DNA of 64,000 bases from Cellulophaga tyrosinoxydans (GTDB lineage: Bacteria; Bacteroidota; Bacteroidia; Flavobacteriales; Flavobacteriaceae): contig NZ_FWXO01000001.1 of assembly GCF_900176415.1 (NCBI RefSeq), positions 736,775-800,774 on the forward strand, given 5' to 3'. The notes beneath the pieces were generated by a model. It was given only the letters and a program-made list of their open reading frames with translations. It searched no databases and had not been told where the DNA came from. Below, one piece after another: positions 43,106 to 52,163 of this stretch (position 1 is its first letter; every line of letters starts with the position of its first letter). Position numbers and translations under genes: made by a program.

Positions 43106-45955
43106 ATGAACAAATCAATCTTAATTACTTTACTCTTTAGTGCAACTTTAGGTTTTTCTCAAATAGCCGCAACTTCTTCAGACAACGTTGAAACGGCTTT
43201 GCAGCAAAAATCACAGTTAAGTAAAAATTCCATCGTAAAAAATATACCATTTACAAATATTGGTCCTACAGTTATGAGTGGCCGTGTGGTAGATGTTGAT
43301 GTTAACCCAGAAAACCCAACTGAATTTTACGTAGGCTATGCCTCAGGTGGTTTATGGTATACCGCTAACAATGGCACTACTTTCACCCCTGTTTTAGACA
43401 ATTCTGATACTCAAAATGTTGGAGATATTGCGGTAGATTGGAAAAATGGAACCATATGGGTAGGAACGGGAGAAAACAATGCCTCAAGATCTTCGTATGC
43501 CGGAATTGGTATTTTAAAGTCTACTGACAAAGGCGAAACTTGGCAAAATATGGGTTTAACAGACTCGCACCATATTGGTAGAATTATTCTCAACCCTAAT
43601 AATGCCAATGAAGTCATTGTTGGTGTTACCGGACATTTATACACCCCAAATGAAAACCGAGGTATTTATAAAACTACAGATGGTGGAAAAACCTGGGTTA
43701 AAACTTTATATGTAAATGATGCAGCCGGAATTATTGATGTGGCTGTGGCTCCAAATAGTTTTTCTGTAATGTATGCGGCTGCGTGGGAAAAAGATAGAAA
43801 AGCTTGGGATTTTATCGGAAACGGAAACGGTTCTGGAATTTATAAAAGTACTGACGCTGGTAACACTTGGGTGAAAGTTTCTACTGCAGAAAGTGGTTTC
43901 CCAACGGGTGATGGTGTTGGAAGAATTGGGCTAGCCGTTTTTGATGACAATACAGTTTATGCTGTTCATGACAACCAATTTAGAAGACCTACTGATGATA
44001 GTTCTCCTAAAAAATCTGAAAATCTTTCTAAAGACGATTTTAAAAACATGTCTGTTGATCAACTACTGAATTTAGAGGATAAAAAATTAAACGAGTTTCT
44101 TAAAACCAATGGTTTTCAAGAAAAATATCGCGCCGATAATGTAAAACAATTGGTGAGAAGCGGTTCCGTAAAACCAGTAGATTTAGCTAAATATTTAGAA
44201 GACGCAAACGCTATGTTATTCGATACTCCGGTAATTGGCGCTGAGGTTTATAAATCTAATGATGATGGAAAAACATGGAGCAAGCAAAACATAAATTATA
44301 TAGATGACCTATTTTACAGCTACGGATATTATTTTGCACAAATAAATGTAGATCCAAGCAATGTAAATAAAATATACTTAGCTGGAGTGCCCATTATTAA
44401 GTCTGATGATGGTGGAAAAACGTATACGTCAATTAACGGTGACAATGTTCATGCAGATCATCATGCTTTGTGGATTAATCCGAAAAAATCAGGACATTTA
44501 ATTAATGGTAATGATGGTGGCGTAAATATAACCTATGATGACGGCGCTAGTTGGATAAAGAACAACTCCCCATCCGTTGGTCAGTTTTATGCCATAAATG
44601 TAGACAATGAAAAACCCTATAATGTGTATGGTGGCTTACAAGATAATGGCGTATGGAAAGGAGCACATACTGCTAAAGAATCCACCGAATGGCACCAGAG
44701 TGGGGATTATCCGTGGAAATCTATCATGGGTGGTGACGGCATGCAAGTTCAAATAGATAATAGAAACGCTAACATTGTTTATACAGGATATCAATTTGGA
44801 AATTATTTTAGACTAGATGTTGCCAATGACAAACAAAAATACATTCAACCCAAACACGAATTAGGAGAAACACCCTATAGATTTAATTGGCAAACTCCAA
44901 TTTTATTATCGTCACACAATCAAGATATTCTTTATTTAGGAGGCAACAAACTACACAGATCTTTAAACCAAGGAGATGATTGGGAAACCATTTCGCCAGA
45001 TTTAACGCAAGGTGGCAAGGCAGGTAATGTGGCCTATGGCACTTTAACTACCATTTCTGAATCTCCTTTTAAATTTGGTCTAATTTATACAGGTAGTGAT
45101 GATGGTTATATTCAAGTTACACAAAACGGAGGTGGCAATTGGGAGAATATATCTACCAATTTACCAAAAGATTTGTGGGTTTCTCGTGTAGCGGCGTCTA
45201 AGCATAAGAAAGAAAGAGTTTATGCCACTTTAAATGGGTATAGAAATGACAATTTTACAGCTTACGTGTTTAAAAGTGATAACTACGGTAAAACATGGAC
45301 TAACATAGCGGCTAACATTCCTGCTTCGCCAGTAAATGTGATTTTAGAAGATCCTATAAATGAAAATCTACTTTTTGTAGGAACCGATAATGGGTTATAT
45401 GCTTCTTTTAATCAAGGTGATTCTTGGGAAGTTTTTCAAAACGGTATTCCTAATGTAGCAGTTCATGATTTGGTGATACAGCCAGAAGCAAAGCATTTAT
45501 TGGTAGGAACACACGGACGTAGCATTTATAAGACTGATATTGCTCAACTAGAAGCAATGAATGCAGCTATGCTATCAAAGTCTTTCTATGCTTTTCAACC
45601 AGAAAAAATAAAACATTCTAATAGATGGGGTTCTTCTTGGAGTACTTGGGGAAAGCCACAAACGCCAGGTTTAGACATTACTTTTTATACCACAAAAGCA
45701 GGTGTTTACAATGCAACAATAGTTACGAAAAATGGTATTCCTGTTAGTGCTACAACTGTAAATGCAGACAAAGGTTTTAATGTGGTATCGTATGATTTAG
45801 CATTTTCAAAATCAGGTAAATCTTCATATTTAAAAAAGGTAAAAACCGAATTAAAGGAAGCTAACGATGGTAAAACCTATTTGCCAAAAGGGAAATATGA
45901 AATGGTACTAGACGGCAATGGTCTAAAAGAAAAAGTGCCATTTGAGATTGAATAA
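43106..45955 (+). CDS. Secreted VPS10/sortilin-like beta-propeller protein
   Basis: A protein of about 949 residues with a signal peptide (MNKSILITLLFSATLGFSQ). At least two seven-bladed-type propellers follow, made of BNR/Asp-box repeats (S-D-G-K-TW forms: STDKGETWQ, TTDGGKTWV, STDAGNTWV, SNDDGKTWS, SDDGGKTYT, SDNYGKTWT, NQGDSWE). This matches the VPS10/sortilin-related or exo-sialidase-like family. The ATG at 43106 opens the signal peptide; a TTG 15 codons earlier is unlikely. A helical insert of about 70 residues (about 310-380) interrupts a propeller. No T9SS tail is seen at the C-terminus. The substrate is unknown. Confidence 0.9.
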   Translation: MNKSILITLLFSATLGFSQIAATSSDNVETALQQKSQLSKNSIVKNIPFTNIGPTVMSGRVVDVDVNPENPTEFYVGYASGGLWYTANNGTTFTPVLDNSDTQNVGDIAVDWKNGTIWVGTGENNASRSSYAGIGILKSTDKGETWQNMGLTDSHHIGRIILNPNNANEVIVGVTGHLYTPNENRGIYKTTDGGKTWVKTLYVNDAAGIIDVAVAPNSFSVMYAAAWEKDRKAWDFIGNGNGSGIYKSTDAGNTWVKVSTAESGFPTGDGVGRIGLAVFDDNTVYAVHDNQFRRPTDDSSPKKSENLSKDDFKNMSVDQLLNLEDKKLNEFLKTNGFQEKYRADNVKQLVRSGSVKPVDLAKYLEDANAMLFDTPVIGAEVYKSNDDGKTWSKQNINYIDDLFYSYGYYFAQINVDPSNVNKIYLAGVPIIKSDDGGKTYTSINGDNVHADHHALWINPKKSGHLINGNDGGVNITYDDGASWIKNNSPSVGQFYAINVDNEKPYNVYGGLQDNGVWKGAHTAKESTEWHQSGDYPWKSIMGGDGMQVQIDNRNANIVYTGYQFGNYFRLDVANDKQKYIQPKHELGETPYRFNWQTPILLSSHNQDILYLGGNKLHRSLNQGDDWETISPDLTQGGKAGNVAYGTLTTISESPFKFGLIYTGSDDGYIQVTQNGGGNWENISTNLPKDLWVSRVAASKHKKERVYATLNGYRNDNFTAYVFKSDNYGKTWTNIAANIPASPVNVILEDPINENLLFVGTDNGLYASFNQGDSWEVFQNGIPNVAVHDLVIQPEAKHLLVGTHGRSIYKTDIAQLEAMNAAMLSKSFYAFQPEKIKHSNRWGSSWSTWGKPQTPGLDITFYTTKAGVYNATIVTKNGIPVSATTVNADKGFNVVSYDLAFSKSGKSSYLKKVKTELKEANDGKTYLPKGKYEMVLDGNGLKEKVPFEIE

Positions 45956-45965
45956 ATTACAAAAA

Positions 45966-46304
45966 ATGAAACTAACACACAGCACTACATTACCTGAATT
46001 AGGGGTTTCTCACAATCCAGAAATAAAGAAAAAAGTATTTATTGGATCGGGTGAAATACCACAACTTATGATGTTTGGTAGTGCTGTTTTTACTCCCGGA
46101 CAATTTGTCGAGCTTCATAAACATGATACAATGTTTGAAGTGTTTTACATACAAAAAGGCCAAGCCGAATTTGTTGTAAATAACCAAAAAATACTTGTAC
46201 AACCTGGTGATTGTATCACTATTGAACCAGGCGAAATACACGCCCAAAGCAATCCCTTTCAAGAAAATGTAGAATGGCTCTATTTTGGTATTGCCACAGA
46301 TTAA
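45966..46304 (+). CDS. Cupin-domain protein
   Basis: A 112-residue single-domain cupin. It has the first motif VELHKHDTMFEVFYIQKGQAEF (about 46-67) and the second motif PGDCITIEPGEIHAQSNP (about 79-96), with the usual His/Glu metal ligands. The ATG at 45966, ten bases after the propeller gene stop, is preferred to the TTG at 45942 that overlaps that gene. It is too small to be assigned a reaction. Probably co-transcribed with the propeller gene. Confidence 0.88.
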   Translation: MKLTHSTTLPELGVSHNPEIKKKVFIGSGEIPQLMMFGSAVFTPGQFVELHKHDTMFEVFYIQKGQAEFVVNNQKILVQPGDCITIEPGEIHAQSNPFQENVEWLYFGIATD

Positions 46305-46313
46305 TACACTCCT

Positions 46314-46700
46314 ATGAATTTAACTTTAAGCATTCCTGCCTTGCTTTTTCCCGCAATTTCGTTAACCATGTTGGCGTACAATGCACGTTATTTAGCTATT
46401 GCCGCTCTAATTAGGCAATTGCATAAACAATATCAAGAAACCGGATCCTCATCTGTGAGTTTACAAGTTAAAAAACTAAGTAAACGATTATCCATCATAA
46501 AAAATATGCAAGCAACTGCCATTTTAAGCTTTTTATTAGCAGTAATCACCATGTCATTAATTTATGTACAACTTAATTTCTGGGCTAATTTGGTTTTTGG
46601 TTTTAGCCTTTTGGCTTTAATAATTTCTTTGGTTTTATCATTTATAGAAGTACAGCTTTCGACCAAAGCATTGGCTATTCAGTTAAAAGATTTGGAGTGA
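46314..46700 (+). CDS. DUF2721-family membrane protein
   Basis: A 128-residue protein with three hydrophobic segments (about 5-22, 65-86, 91-112) and the DUF2721 start PALLFPAISLTMLAYNARYLAIAALIRQLH. A basic helix (about 30-62) lies between the first two. It follows the cupin gene by 9 bases, so it ends that three-gene unit. Function unknown. Confidence 0.85.
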   Translation: MNLTLSIPALLFPAISLTMLAYNARYLAIAALIRQLHKQYQETGSSSVSLQVKKLSKRLSIIKNMQATAILSFLLAVITMSLIYVQLNFWANLVFGFSLLALIISLVLSFIEVQLSTKALAIQLKDLE

Positions 46701-46738
46701 TTTTTTAAATGTAAATATAGTGGCTTAAAGCTCGTGTA

Positions 46739-46768
46739 GCCGCTCCGCAAAGTCTCCCGACTTTGAGG
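46739..46768 (+). repeat. REP-type repeat, left copy
   Basis: A 30-base element beginning GCCGCTCCGCAAAGTC. It has an internal hairpin CAAAGTC-TCCC-GACTTTG. It is the inverted near-copy (28 of 30 bases) of 46942-46971. A GCTC/GAGC-containing end next to a hairpin is the usual REP form. Confidence 0.85.
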
Positions 46769-46807
46769 AACAAACAGCGTCGAAAAGATTAAAGTAAATT
46801 AAAAAAC

Positions 46808-46894
46808 ATGAAAGAAGGTTATATCATTAGAGAACAAGACAAAGCACATTTTATTACTGCTACAGTAGTAGATTGGATGAAAATTCAAAAATAA
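46808..46894 (+). pseudogene. Transposase stub (REP-associated Y1 type), 28 codons
   Basis: A short frame reads MKEGYIIREQDKAHFITATV and then VDWMKIQK before the stop. The beginning matches the N-terminus of REP-associated tyrosine (Y1/IS200-like) transposases of Bacteroidota, in which MK-GY-I-x-Q-x-HF-T-x-VV-W is conserved. The remaining ~150 residues, with the catalytic HUH and Tyr, are missing. It lies between two inverted REP copies (46739-46768 and 46942-46971). I read it as the remnant of a RAYT gene with its repeats. The match is from memory of the family start. Confidence 0.6.
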
Positions 46895-46909
46895 ATTGAT
46901 TTTTACACT

Positions 46910-47062
46910 ATGAACATTATTAGCAAGTTTGAACATAATAGCCTCAAAGTCAGGAGACTTTGCGGAGCGGGAAAAATCAACCAAATCAATGAAGATAACT
47001 TTATTGATTTCTTTACTAATGAATTAGATAATAAAGAGATTTTCGATGAAATTTTTAAATAA
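46910..47062 (+). CDS. Small open frame of 50 codons running through the right REP copy
   Basis: The frame starts MNIISKFEHNSLKVRRLCGA and continues with GKINQINEDNFIDFFTNELD and NKEIFDEIFK. Residues about 11-21 are encoded by the right REP element, so the upstream part is unlikely to be an old coding region. The last 28 residues have a normal acidic/aromatic composition and could be the C-terminal end of a gene interrupted upstream. It overlaps the start of the next gene by 17 bases. Whether it is made is unknown. Confidence 0.35.
   Translation: MNIISKFEHNSLKVRRLCGAGKINQINEDNFIDFFTNELDNKEIFDEIFK
46942..46971 (-). repeat. REP-type repeat, right copy
   Basis: CCTCAAAGTC...GACTTTGCGGAGCGGG. 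It is the reverse complement of the left copy with two changes out of 30 and keeps the hairpin. Its outer end is GAGCGGG. Confidence 0.85.
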
Positions 47063-48056
47063 AATAGAAAAAGTAAATAAATATATTTTAAATAGATATG
47101 TAGGCTATTTATCTAATGGTTTTTTTTATTTAAATGAAGATAAATATGTTTATCCTTCATCTAATATATATAGTATTAGTAGTAATGTTTTTTCTTCTAA
47201 AGATTTTTACTTAAATAAGAATAAGAAGTTAGAATATTTGAATAAGATGAAAGGAAAATATTTTTCCGGAATTCATTACAATAATATTCTTCTTTATACG
47301 GATAGTGATAATTTTTATTTATTTGATTATAAAACTAACAACACTTTATTTTCAAGTTTTTTTTATGAAGATAGAAGCATTCATTTAATTCTAAAAAATA
47401 TTTATTTGTGCTATGGTGATAATTTTATTAGTGGCCATAATTTAAATACAGGTGAAGAATTATGGAATACAGATTGGAAAGTTATAATTAATGATACAAC
47501 AGCATATTTGCTAACAAATAAATTATTAGTTGTAAATACCTTATTATTTTTATCGTTTGCTAATAAAGACCAAAACCCTATTGGTAGTATTGTAATAAAT
47601 ACAATCACAGGAGAACTTGTTCAAAAGCTACCATTATTAAAAGGGTTTTTGTATAACAATAATGATACAAGTATAGTGGCAACTTCTGGTATTTTTAATA
47701 ATACCCAAACCTTAAGTATTTACAATATAAATGCAAATACTGGTAAACAAATAGTTTTAAATACAATTTTCCACAAACCTAATTGGAGTATAAAACATGA
47801 ATCTAGTGTTATTCATAACAATAAATTATACTTAGCCATACAGCAAGGAGCAACTTTTATTGCTAGTGTATTAGCAATTCTAGATTTAGAAACGTATCAA
47901 ATATTAGATACTCATGAATTTTTAAAAGATGATAATAAAGAATCTAATCCAGATAATTGGTTGCATATAGAAAAAATTAAGGTAAATGATTTTATGATTG
48001 CTGTATTAACAGCAGGAGGAACCTTGCACGTTTTTGAGAAAGAGGAATCAATATAA
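47046..48056 (+). CDS. AT-rich orphan gene, possible beta-propeller protein
   Basis: A 336-residue protein that I do not recognise. It is very rich in Asn, Lys, Tyr, Ile and Phe. Repeated beta-strand patterns such as LYTDSDNFYLFDYKTNNTLFSSFF, SGHNLNTGEELWNTDWKV, GSIVINTITGELVQKL and LAILDLETYQIL resemble the W/G-containing strands of PQQ-like propellers. No signal peptide is evident. Base composition is visibly more AT-rich than the neighbours. It follows the REP/transposase-stub region and is followed by more intergenic repeats, so it may be a transferred gene. Its ATG overlaps the small 50-codon frame. Confidence 0.65.
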   Translation: MKFLNKIEKVNKYILNRYVGYLSNGFFYLNEDKYVYPSSNIYSISSNVFSSKDFYLNKNKKLEYLNKMKGKYFSGIHYNNILLYTDSDNFYLFDYKTNNTLFSSFFYEDRSIHLILKNIYLCYGDNFISGHNLNTGEELWNTDWKVIINDTTAYLLTNKLLVVNTLLFLSFANKDQNPIGSIVINTITGELVQKLPLLKGFLYNNNDTSIVATSGIFNNTQTLSIYNINANTGKQIVLNTIFHKPNWSIKHESSVIHNNKLYLAIQQGATFIASVLAILDLETYQILDTHEFLKDDNKESNPDNWLHIEKIKVNDFMIAVLTAGGTLHVFEKEESI

Positions 48057-48067
48057 CAGCAAAAAAT

Positions 48068-48105
48068 CCCCGCTAGCGCGAGCGTTACGCTCGTGCCGGC
48101 AATAG
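48068..48105. repeat. Intergenic repeat with GAGCGTTACGCTC hairpin
   Basis: A 38-base element with CCCCGCTAGCGCGAGCG and TTACGCTCGTGCCGGCAATAG. It contains the stem GAGCG-TTA-CGCTC and GC content far above the surroundings. The composition resembles REP-like elements and it lies 12 bases after the orphan gene. Confidence 0.7.
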
Positions 48106-48152
48106 ATAAGTTAGTATAATATGAAAATAGTAAATAATAACTAGGCGTAAAA

Positions 48153-48234
48153 CATCCCCCTAACCCCCTTGTAAGGGGGAATTGTTAACGTATAAATTAC
48201 CCCTTACAAGAGGCTGCCCGCAGGACGGGGGATG
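48153..48234. repeat. Inverted pair of C-rich intergenic repeats
   Basis: CATCCCCCTAACCCCCTTGTAAGGGGGAATT (48153-48183) faces AATTACCCCTTACAAG...GGGGGATG (48195-48234), an inverted copy with an inserted GCTGCCCGCAGG block. It is the same family as the pair at 33095-33184. The whole could fold into one large hairpin. Confidence 0.7.
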
Positions 48235-48600
48235 TAAAACGTTGAATAATGCTAATATTTTGAAAAAGAGAAAAAAAGAATGAGTTAGAGTTAACTTTAG
48301 CGCATTTTAAACCACACAGTTTGTTTTTTGTTTTGTAAACAATGTACAGAATAGTACTATTTGGTTTAAATGCAGATTACATCCTTTAAAACGCATCCAA
48401 CACATTACAAATGCCTGTTAAAAAAAAGCCTTTATACCAATGAGTTTGTTATAATTCACGAAAACGTTTTCTCCTAAAACATATTTGAATAAAAATTGGC
48501 GAGGAAAAATAAAAATACTCTTTTCGAAAGTATTGAAAACATTAGACAATTGTATTTTACTTATTTTGATTCTAAATAAGACCAGTAATCCCCATTAAAG
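48235..48600. other. Intergenic stretch without recognised genes
   Basis: No frame of meaningful length was found. GCATTTTAAACCA (about 48302) and TGGTTTAAATGC (about 48362) form an imperfect inverted pair. The rest is AT-rich and seems unstructured up to the sdh promoter. Confidence 0.5.
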
Positions 48601-48632
48601 TTTGTTAATAACTTGTCTGTGCAGTAAATTTG
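48601..48632 (+). promoter_or_regulatory. Promoter of the sdhCAB operon
   Basis: TTTG (48601-48604), 20-base spacer, TAAATTTG (48625-48632), then the ATG 18 bases on. Both elements and spacing fit the Bacteroidota primary sigma factor consensus; the best promoter match in this window. Confidence 0.8.
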
Positions 48633-48649
48633 TATAAAAAACTAAACTA

Positions 48650-49327
48650 ATGAGCGGATTTTTTAAATCTTCGATCGGTAGAAAGTATGCAATGGCACTT
48701 TCTGCTTTCTTTTTAATGTTTTTTCTACTTCAGCATCTTGCAATCAATTTATTATCAGTTTTTAGCGCCAACGCTTTCAACGAAGCCTCTCACTTTATGG
48801 GTACTTTTTGGGCTGTTCAATATGTATTGCAACCTGTTTTAATCTTTGGAGTTATTTATCATTTTGTGATGGGTTTTATTCTAGAAATTAAAAACAGAAA
48901 TGCCAGAGCAGTAAAATACGCAAAGAACAACGGAGCAGCTAATTCTAGCTGGATGAGTAGAAACATGATTTATAGCGGATTGGCAATTCTAGCCTTTTTA
49001 GTGCTTCACTTTATTGATTTTTGGTTGCCAGAAATCAATACCAAATACATTCAAGGCGACATGTCTGGATTATTGGCAGATGGTGAAGGCTTTCGTTATT
49101 ACGAAGAACTAACACATAAATTTGTCAGTCCGATTAGAGTTGGAGCTTACATAATAGCCTTTGTGTTTTTGTCGCTACACCTTCAACACGGATTTAACTC
49201 GGCATTCCAGTCGGTTGGAGCGCCAGTAGGAAGAAAAAAAGTTATGAAAAATATTGGTAAGGCTTATGCAATTCTAGTTCCACTAGGATTTGTACTTATT
49301 GCACTTTATCATCATTTTAACCATTAA
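48650..49327 (+). CDS. sdhC: Succinate dehydrogenase cytochrome b subunit
   Basis: A 225-residue membrane protein with five hydrophobic segments. It has the family starts SSIGRKYAMALSAFFLMFFLLQHLAINLL and conserved His residues for heme b (LLQHLA, YHFVMG, VLHFIDFW, SLHLQHGFNSAFQ). This is the single-subunit, two-heme type B membrane anchor used by Bacteroidota. It anchors SdhAB and passes electrons to menaquinone. First gene of the operon; sdhA starts 12 bases later. Confidence 0.95.
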   Translation: MSGFFKSSIGRKYAMALSAFFLMFFLLQHLAINLLSVFSANAFNEASHFMGTFWAVQYVLQPVLIFGVIYHFVMGFILEIKNRNARAVKYAKNNGAANSSWMSRNMIYSGLAILAFLVLHFIDFWLPEINTKYIQGDMSGLLADGEGFRYYEELTHKFVSPIRVGAYIIAFVFLSLHLQHGFNSAFQSVGAPVGRKKVMKNIGKAYAILVPLGFVLIALYHHFNH

Positions 49328-49339
49328 TACTATTTACTT

Positions 49340-51340
49340 ATGTCTGTATTAGACTCAAAAGTACCAAAAGGCCCATTAAAGGATAAATGGACCAACTATA
49401 AAGATCATATTGATTTAGTTAACCCTGCTAACAAGCGTAATATAGATGTTATTGTTGTAGGTACAGGTTTAGCTGGTGGTTCTGCTGCTGCAACTTTAGC
49501 AGAACTTGGTTACAATGTGAAAACATTTTGTTATCAAGATTCTCCTAGAAGAGCGCACTCTATTGCCGCTCAAGGTGGTATAAATGCGGCTAAAAACTAT
49601 CAAGGCGATGGGGATTCTACCTACCGCTTATTTTACGATACCGTAAAAGGTGGTGATTACCGTTCTCGCGAAGCCAACGTATACCGTTTAGCTGAAGTTT
49701 CTACAAATATTATTGACCAATGTGTTGCACAGGGTGTGCCTTTTGCACGTGATTATGGCGGACTATTGGATAACCGTTCTTTTGGTGGGGTATTAGTTTC
49801 ACGTACATTCTACGCAAAAGGACAAACAGGACAACAATTATTATTAGGTGCATATTCTGCAATGAACAGACAAATTGCTCGTGGTAAAATTACCCCGTTC
49901 AACCGCCATGAAATGTTAGATATTGTAAAAATAGATGGCAAAGCTCGTGGAATTATTGCTCGTAATTTAGTTACCGGAGAAATTGAGCGTCATTCTGCTC
50001 ACGCTGTAGTAATTGCTTCAGGTGGTTACGGAAATGTGTATTTCTTATCTACCAATGCCATGGGTTCAAATGTAACTGCAGCTTGGAAAATACATAAGAA
50101 AGGGGCGTTTTTTGCAAACCCTTGTTATACACAAATTCACCCAACGTGTATTCCACGTTCAGGTGATTATCAATCTAAATTAACCTTAATGTCGGAGTCA
50201 TTACGTAATGACGGACGTATTTGGGTTCCGAAAAACTTAGATGATGTAAAAGCAATACGTGAAGGAAAGAAAAAACCAACAGACTTATCAGAAGATGAAA
50301 GAGATTACTACTTAGAGCGTAGATATCCGGCTTTTGGTAACTTGGTGCCACGTGATGTTGCTTCAAGAGCAGCAAAAGAGCGTTGTGATGCTGGTTATGG
50401 TGTAAATGCAACTGGTGAAGCGGTTTATTTAGATTTTGCTTCAGCTATTGAACGTTATGGAAAAGAACAAGCAAAAATTCATAATATCACCAATGCTTCT
50501 GCTGAAAAAATATACGAATTAGGTGCCGCTATTGTAAAAGCAAAATATGGTAACCTTTTTCAGATGTATGAAAAAATTGTTGATCAAGATCCTTACAAAA
50601 CACCAATGATGATTTATCCTGCAGTACATTATACTATGGGCGGTGTTTGGGTTGATTATAATTTAATGACAACCATACCAGGATGTTACGCTATTGGAGA
50701 AGCAAACTTCTCTGATCATGGAGCAAATAGATTGGGTGCTTCTGCATTAATGCAAGGTTTAGCCGATGGGTATTTTGTATTGCCATATACTATTGGAGAC
50801 TACTTATCTAACGATATTAGAACTGGAAAAATACCAACAAACACCCCAGAATTTGATGCTGCTGAAAAAGAAGTTACAGATAGAATCAACTTCTTTTTAA
50901 ATAATAAGGGTCAACACTCTGTAGATTATTACCATAAAAAATTGGGTAAAATCATGTGGGATAAATGTGGTATGTCACGTAACGCAGAAGGACTTAAAGA
51001 AGCTATTGAAGAGATATCGGCACTTAGAAAAGACTTTTGGCAAAACGTAAACGTACCAGGAACTGCTACTGAATATAATGAACAATTAGCAAAAGCTGGT
51101 AGAGTAGCCGATTTCTTAGAGTTAGGTGAATTATTTGCTAAAGATGCTTTGGTAAGAGAAGAATCTGCTGGTGGACACTTTAGAGAAGAATACCAAACAG
51201 AAGATGGTGAAGCTAAAAGAATGAAAGAATTTCAGTTTGTCTCTGCTTGGGAATATAAAGGGGAACCAAAAGATGCAGTTTTACATAAAGAAGAGCTGAT
51301 CTACGAAAATATAGAAGTTAAAGAAAGAAGTTATAAATAA
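49340..51340 (+). CDS. sdhA: Succinate dehydrogenase flavoprotein subunit
   Basis: A 666-residue flavoprotein. It has the FAD-binding start [21 protein letters not shown] (about 34-54), the FAD-linking His in [16 protein letters not shown], and the active-site regions [30 protein letters not shown] and [15 protein letters not shown]. It couples succinate oxidation to FAD reduction in the TCA cycle. Length and motifs fit the type B enzyme. It lies between sdhC and sdhB. Confidence 0.97.
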   Translation: MSVLDSKVPKGPLKDKWTNYKDHIDLVNPANKRNIDVIVVGTGLAGGSAAATLAELGYNVKTFCYQDSPRRAHSIAAQGGINAAKNYQGDGDSTYRLFYDTVKGGDYRSREANVYRLAEVSTNIIDQCVAQGVPFARDYGGLLDNRSFGGVLVSRTFYAKGQTGQQLLLGAYSAMNRQIARGKITPFNRHEMLDIVKIDGKARGIIARNLVTGEIERHSAHAVVIASGGYGNVYFLSTNAMGSNVTAAWKIHKKGAFFANPCYTQIHPTCIPRSGDYQSKLTLMSESLRNDGRIWVPKNLDDVKAIREGKKKPTDLSEDERDYYLERRYPAFGNLVPRDVASRAAKERCDAGYGVNATGEAVYLDFASAIERYGKEQAKIHNITNASAEKIYELGAAIVKAKYGNLFQMYEKIVDQDPYKTPMMIYPAVHYTMGGVWVDYNLMTTIPGCYAIGEANFSDHGANRLGASALMQGLADGYFVLPYTIGDYLSNDIRTGKIPTNTPEFDAAEKEVTDRINFFLNNKGQHSVDYYHKKLGKIMWDKCGMSRNAEGLKEAIEEISALRKDFWQNVNVPGTATEYNEQLAKAGRVADFLELGELFAKDALVREESAGGHFREEYQTEDGEAKRMKEFQFVSAWEYKGEPKDAVLHKEELIYENIEVKERSYK

Positions 51341-51350
51341 AAAAGATAGT

Positions 51351-52091
51351 ATGAACTTAACACTTAAAATTTGGCGTCAAGCAGACGCAAACGACAAGGG
51401 GAAAATGGTCGATTACAAAGTGACAGAAATATCTGAACACATGTCTTTTTTAGAAATGATGGATGTTCTTAACGAACAATTGGTAAATTCTGGTAAAGAA
51501 CCTGTAGCATTTGATCACGATTGTCGTGAAGGTATTTGTGGAATGTGTTCTATGTATATTAATGGAGAAGCACACGGACCAGATAGAGGAGTTACAACAT
51601 GCCAATTGCACATGCGTATGTTTAAAGATGGTGATACGATAACTATAGAGCCATTTAGAGCAAAAGCATTTCCTGTAATAAAGGATTTAGTAGTTGATAG
51701 AAGTGCTTTTGACCGCATTCAGCATGCCGGTGGTTATATTTCAGTAAATACATCTGGAAACACTCAAGATGCTAATTCTATTCCTATTTCTAAGCACGCG
51801 GCAGACGAGGCTATGGATGCTGCAACCTGTATTGGATGTGGTGCTTGTGTAGCAAGTTGTAAAAATGCTTCAGCAATGCTTTTTGTAGGCGCAAAAGTAT
51901 CGCAATATGCATTATTGCCACAAGGTCAAATAGAGGCTGCTGATCGTGTTAGAAATATGGTTGCTCAAATGGATCTTGAAGGGTTTGGTAACTGTACCAA
52001 TACAGGAGCATGTGAAGTGGAATGCCCTAAAGGTATTTCCTTAGAGAATATAGCTCGTATGAACAGAGAGCTATTGAAAGCAAATATATAA
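51351..52091 (+). CDS. sdhB: Succinate dehydrogenase iron-sulfur subunit
   Basis: A 246-residue protein. A [2Fe-2S] ferredoxin domain ([15 protein letters not shown], then TTCQLHM) is followed by the [4Fe-4S]/[3Fe-4S] part with [14 protein letters not shown] and [16 protein letters not shown]. It passes electrons from SdhA to the membrane anchor. It begins ten bases after sdhA and ends the operon before a strong terminator. Confidence 0.97.
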   Translation: MNLTLKIWRQADANDKGKMVDYKVTEISEHMSFLEMMDVLNEQLVNSGKEPVAFDHDCREGICGMCSMYINGEAHGPDRGVTTCQLHMRMFKDGDTITIEPFRAKAFPVIKDLVVDRSAFDRIQHAGGYISVNTSGNTQDANSIPISKHAADEAMDAATCIGCGACVASCKNASAMLFVGAKVSQYALLPQGQIEAADRVRNMVAQMDLEGFGNCTNTGACEVECPKGISLENIARMNRELLKANI

Positions 52092-52104
52092 ACCATTCGT
52101 TATA

Positions 52105-52148
52105 TTAAACTAAAAAACCCAAGCAATTGCTTGGGTTTTTTAGTTTAA
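52105..52148. terminator. Perfect 44-base palindromic bidirectional terminator
   Basis: Bases 52105-52126 and 52127-52148 are exact reverse complements. The core AAAAAACCCAAGC/GCTTGGGTTTTTT gives a GC stem with A and T runs for both the sdh operon and the convergent OmpA gene. Confidence 0.9.
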
Positions 52149-52163
52149 CTATTGTTTTATTAA

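Noticed and set aside
46808-46894. Functional small protein rather than transposase stub
   Set aside because: The start resembles the RAYT N-terminus and it lies exactly between inverted REP copies, so a remnant is simpler.
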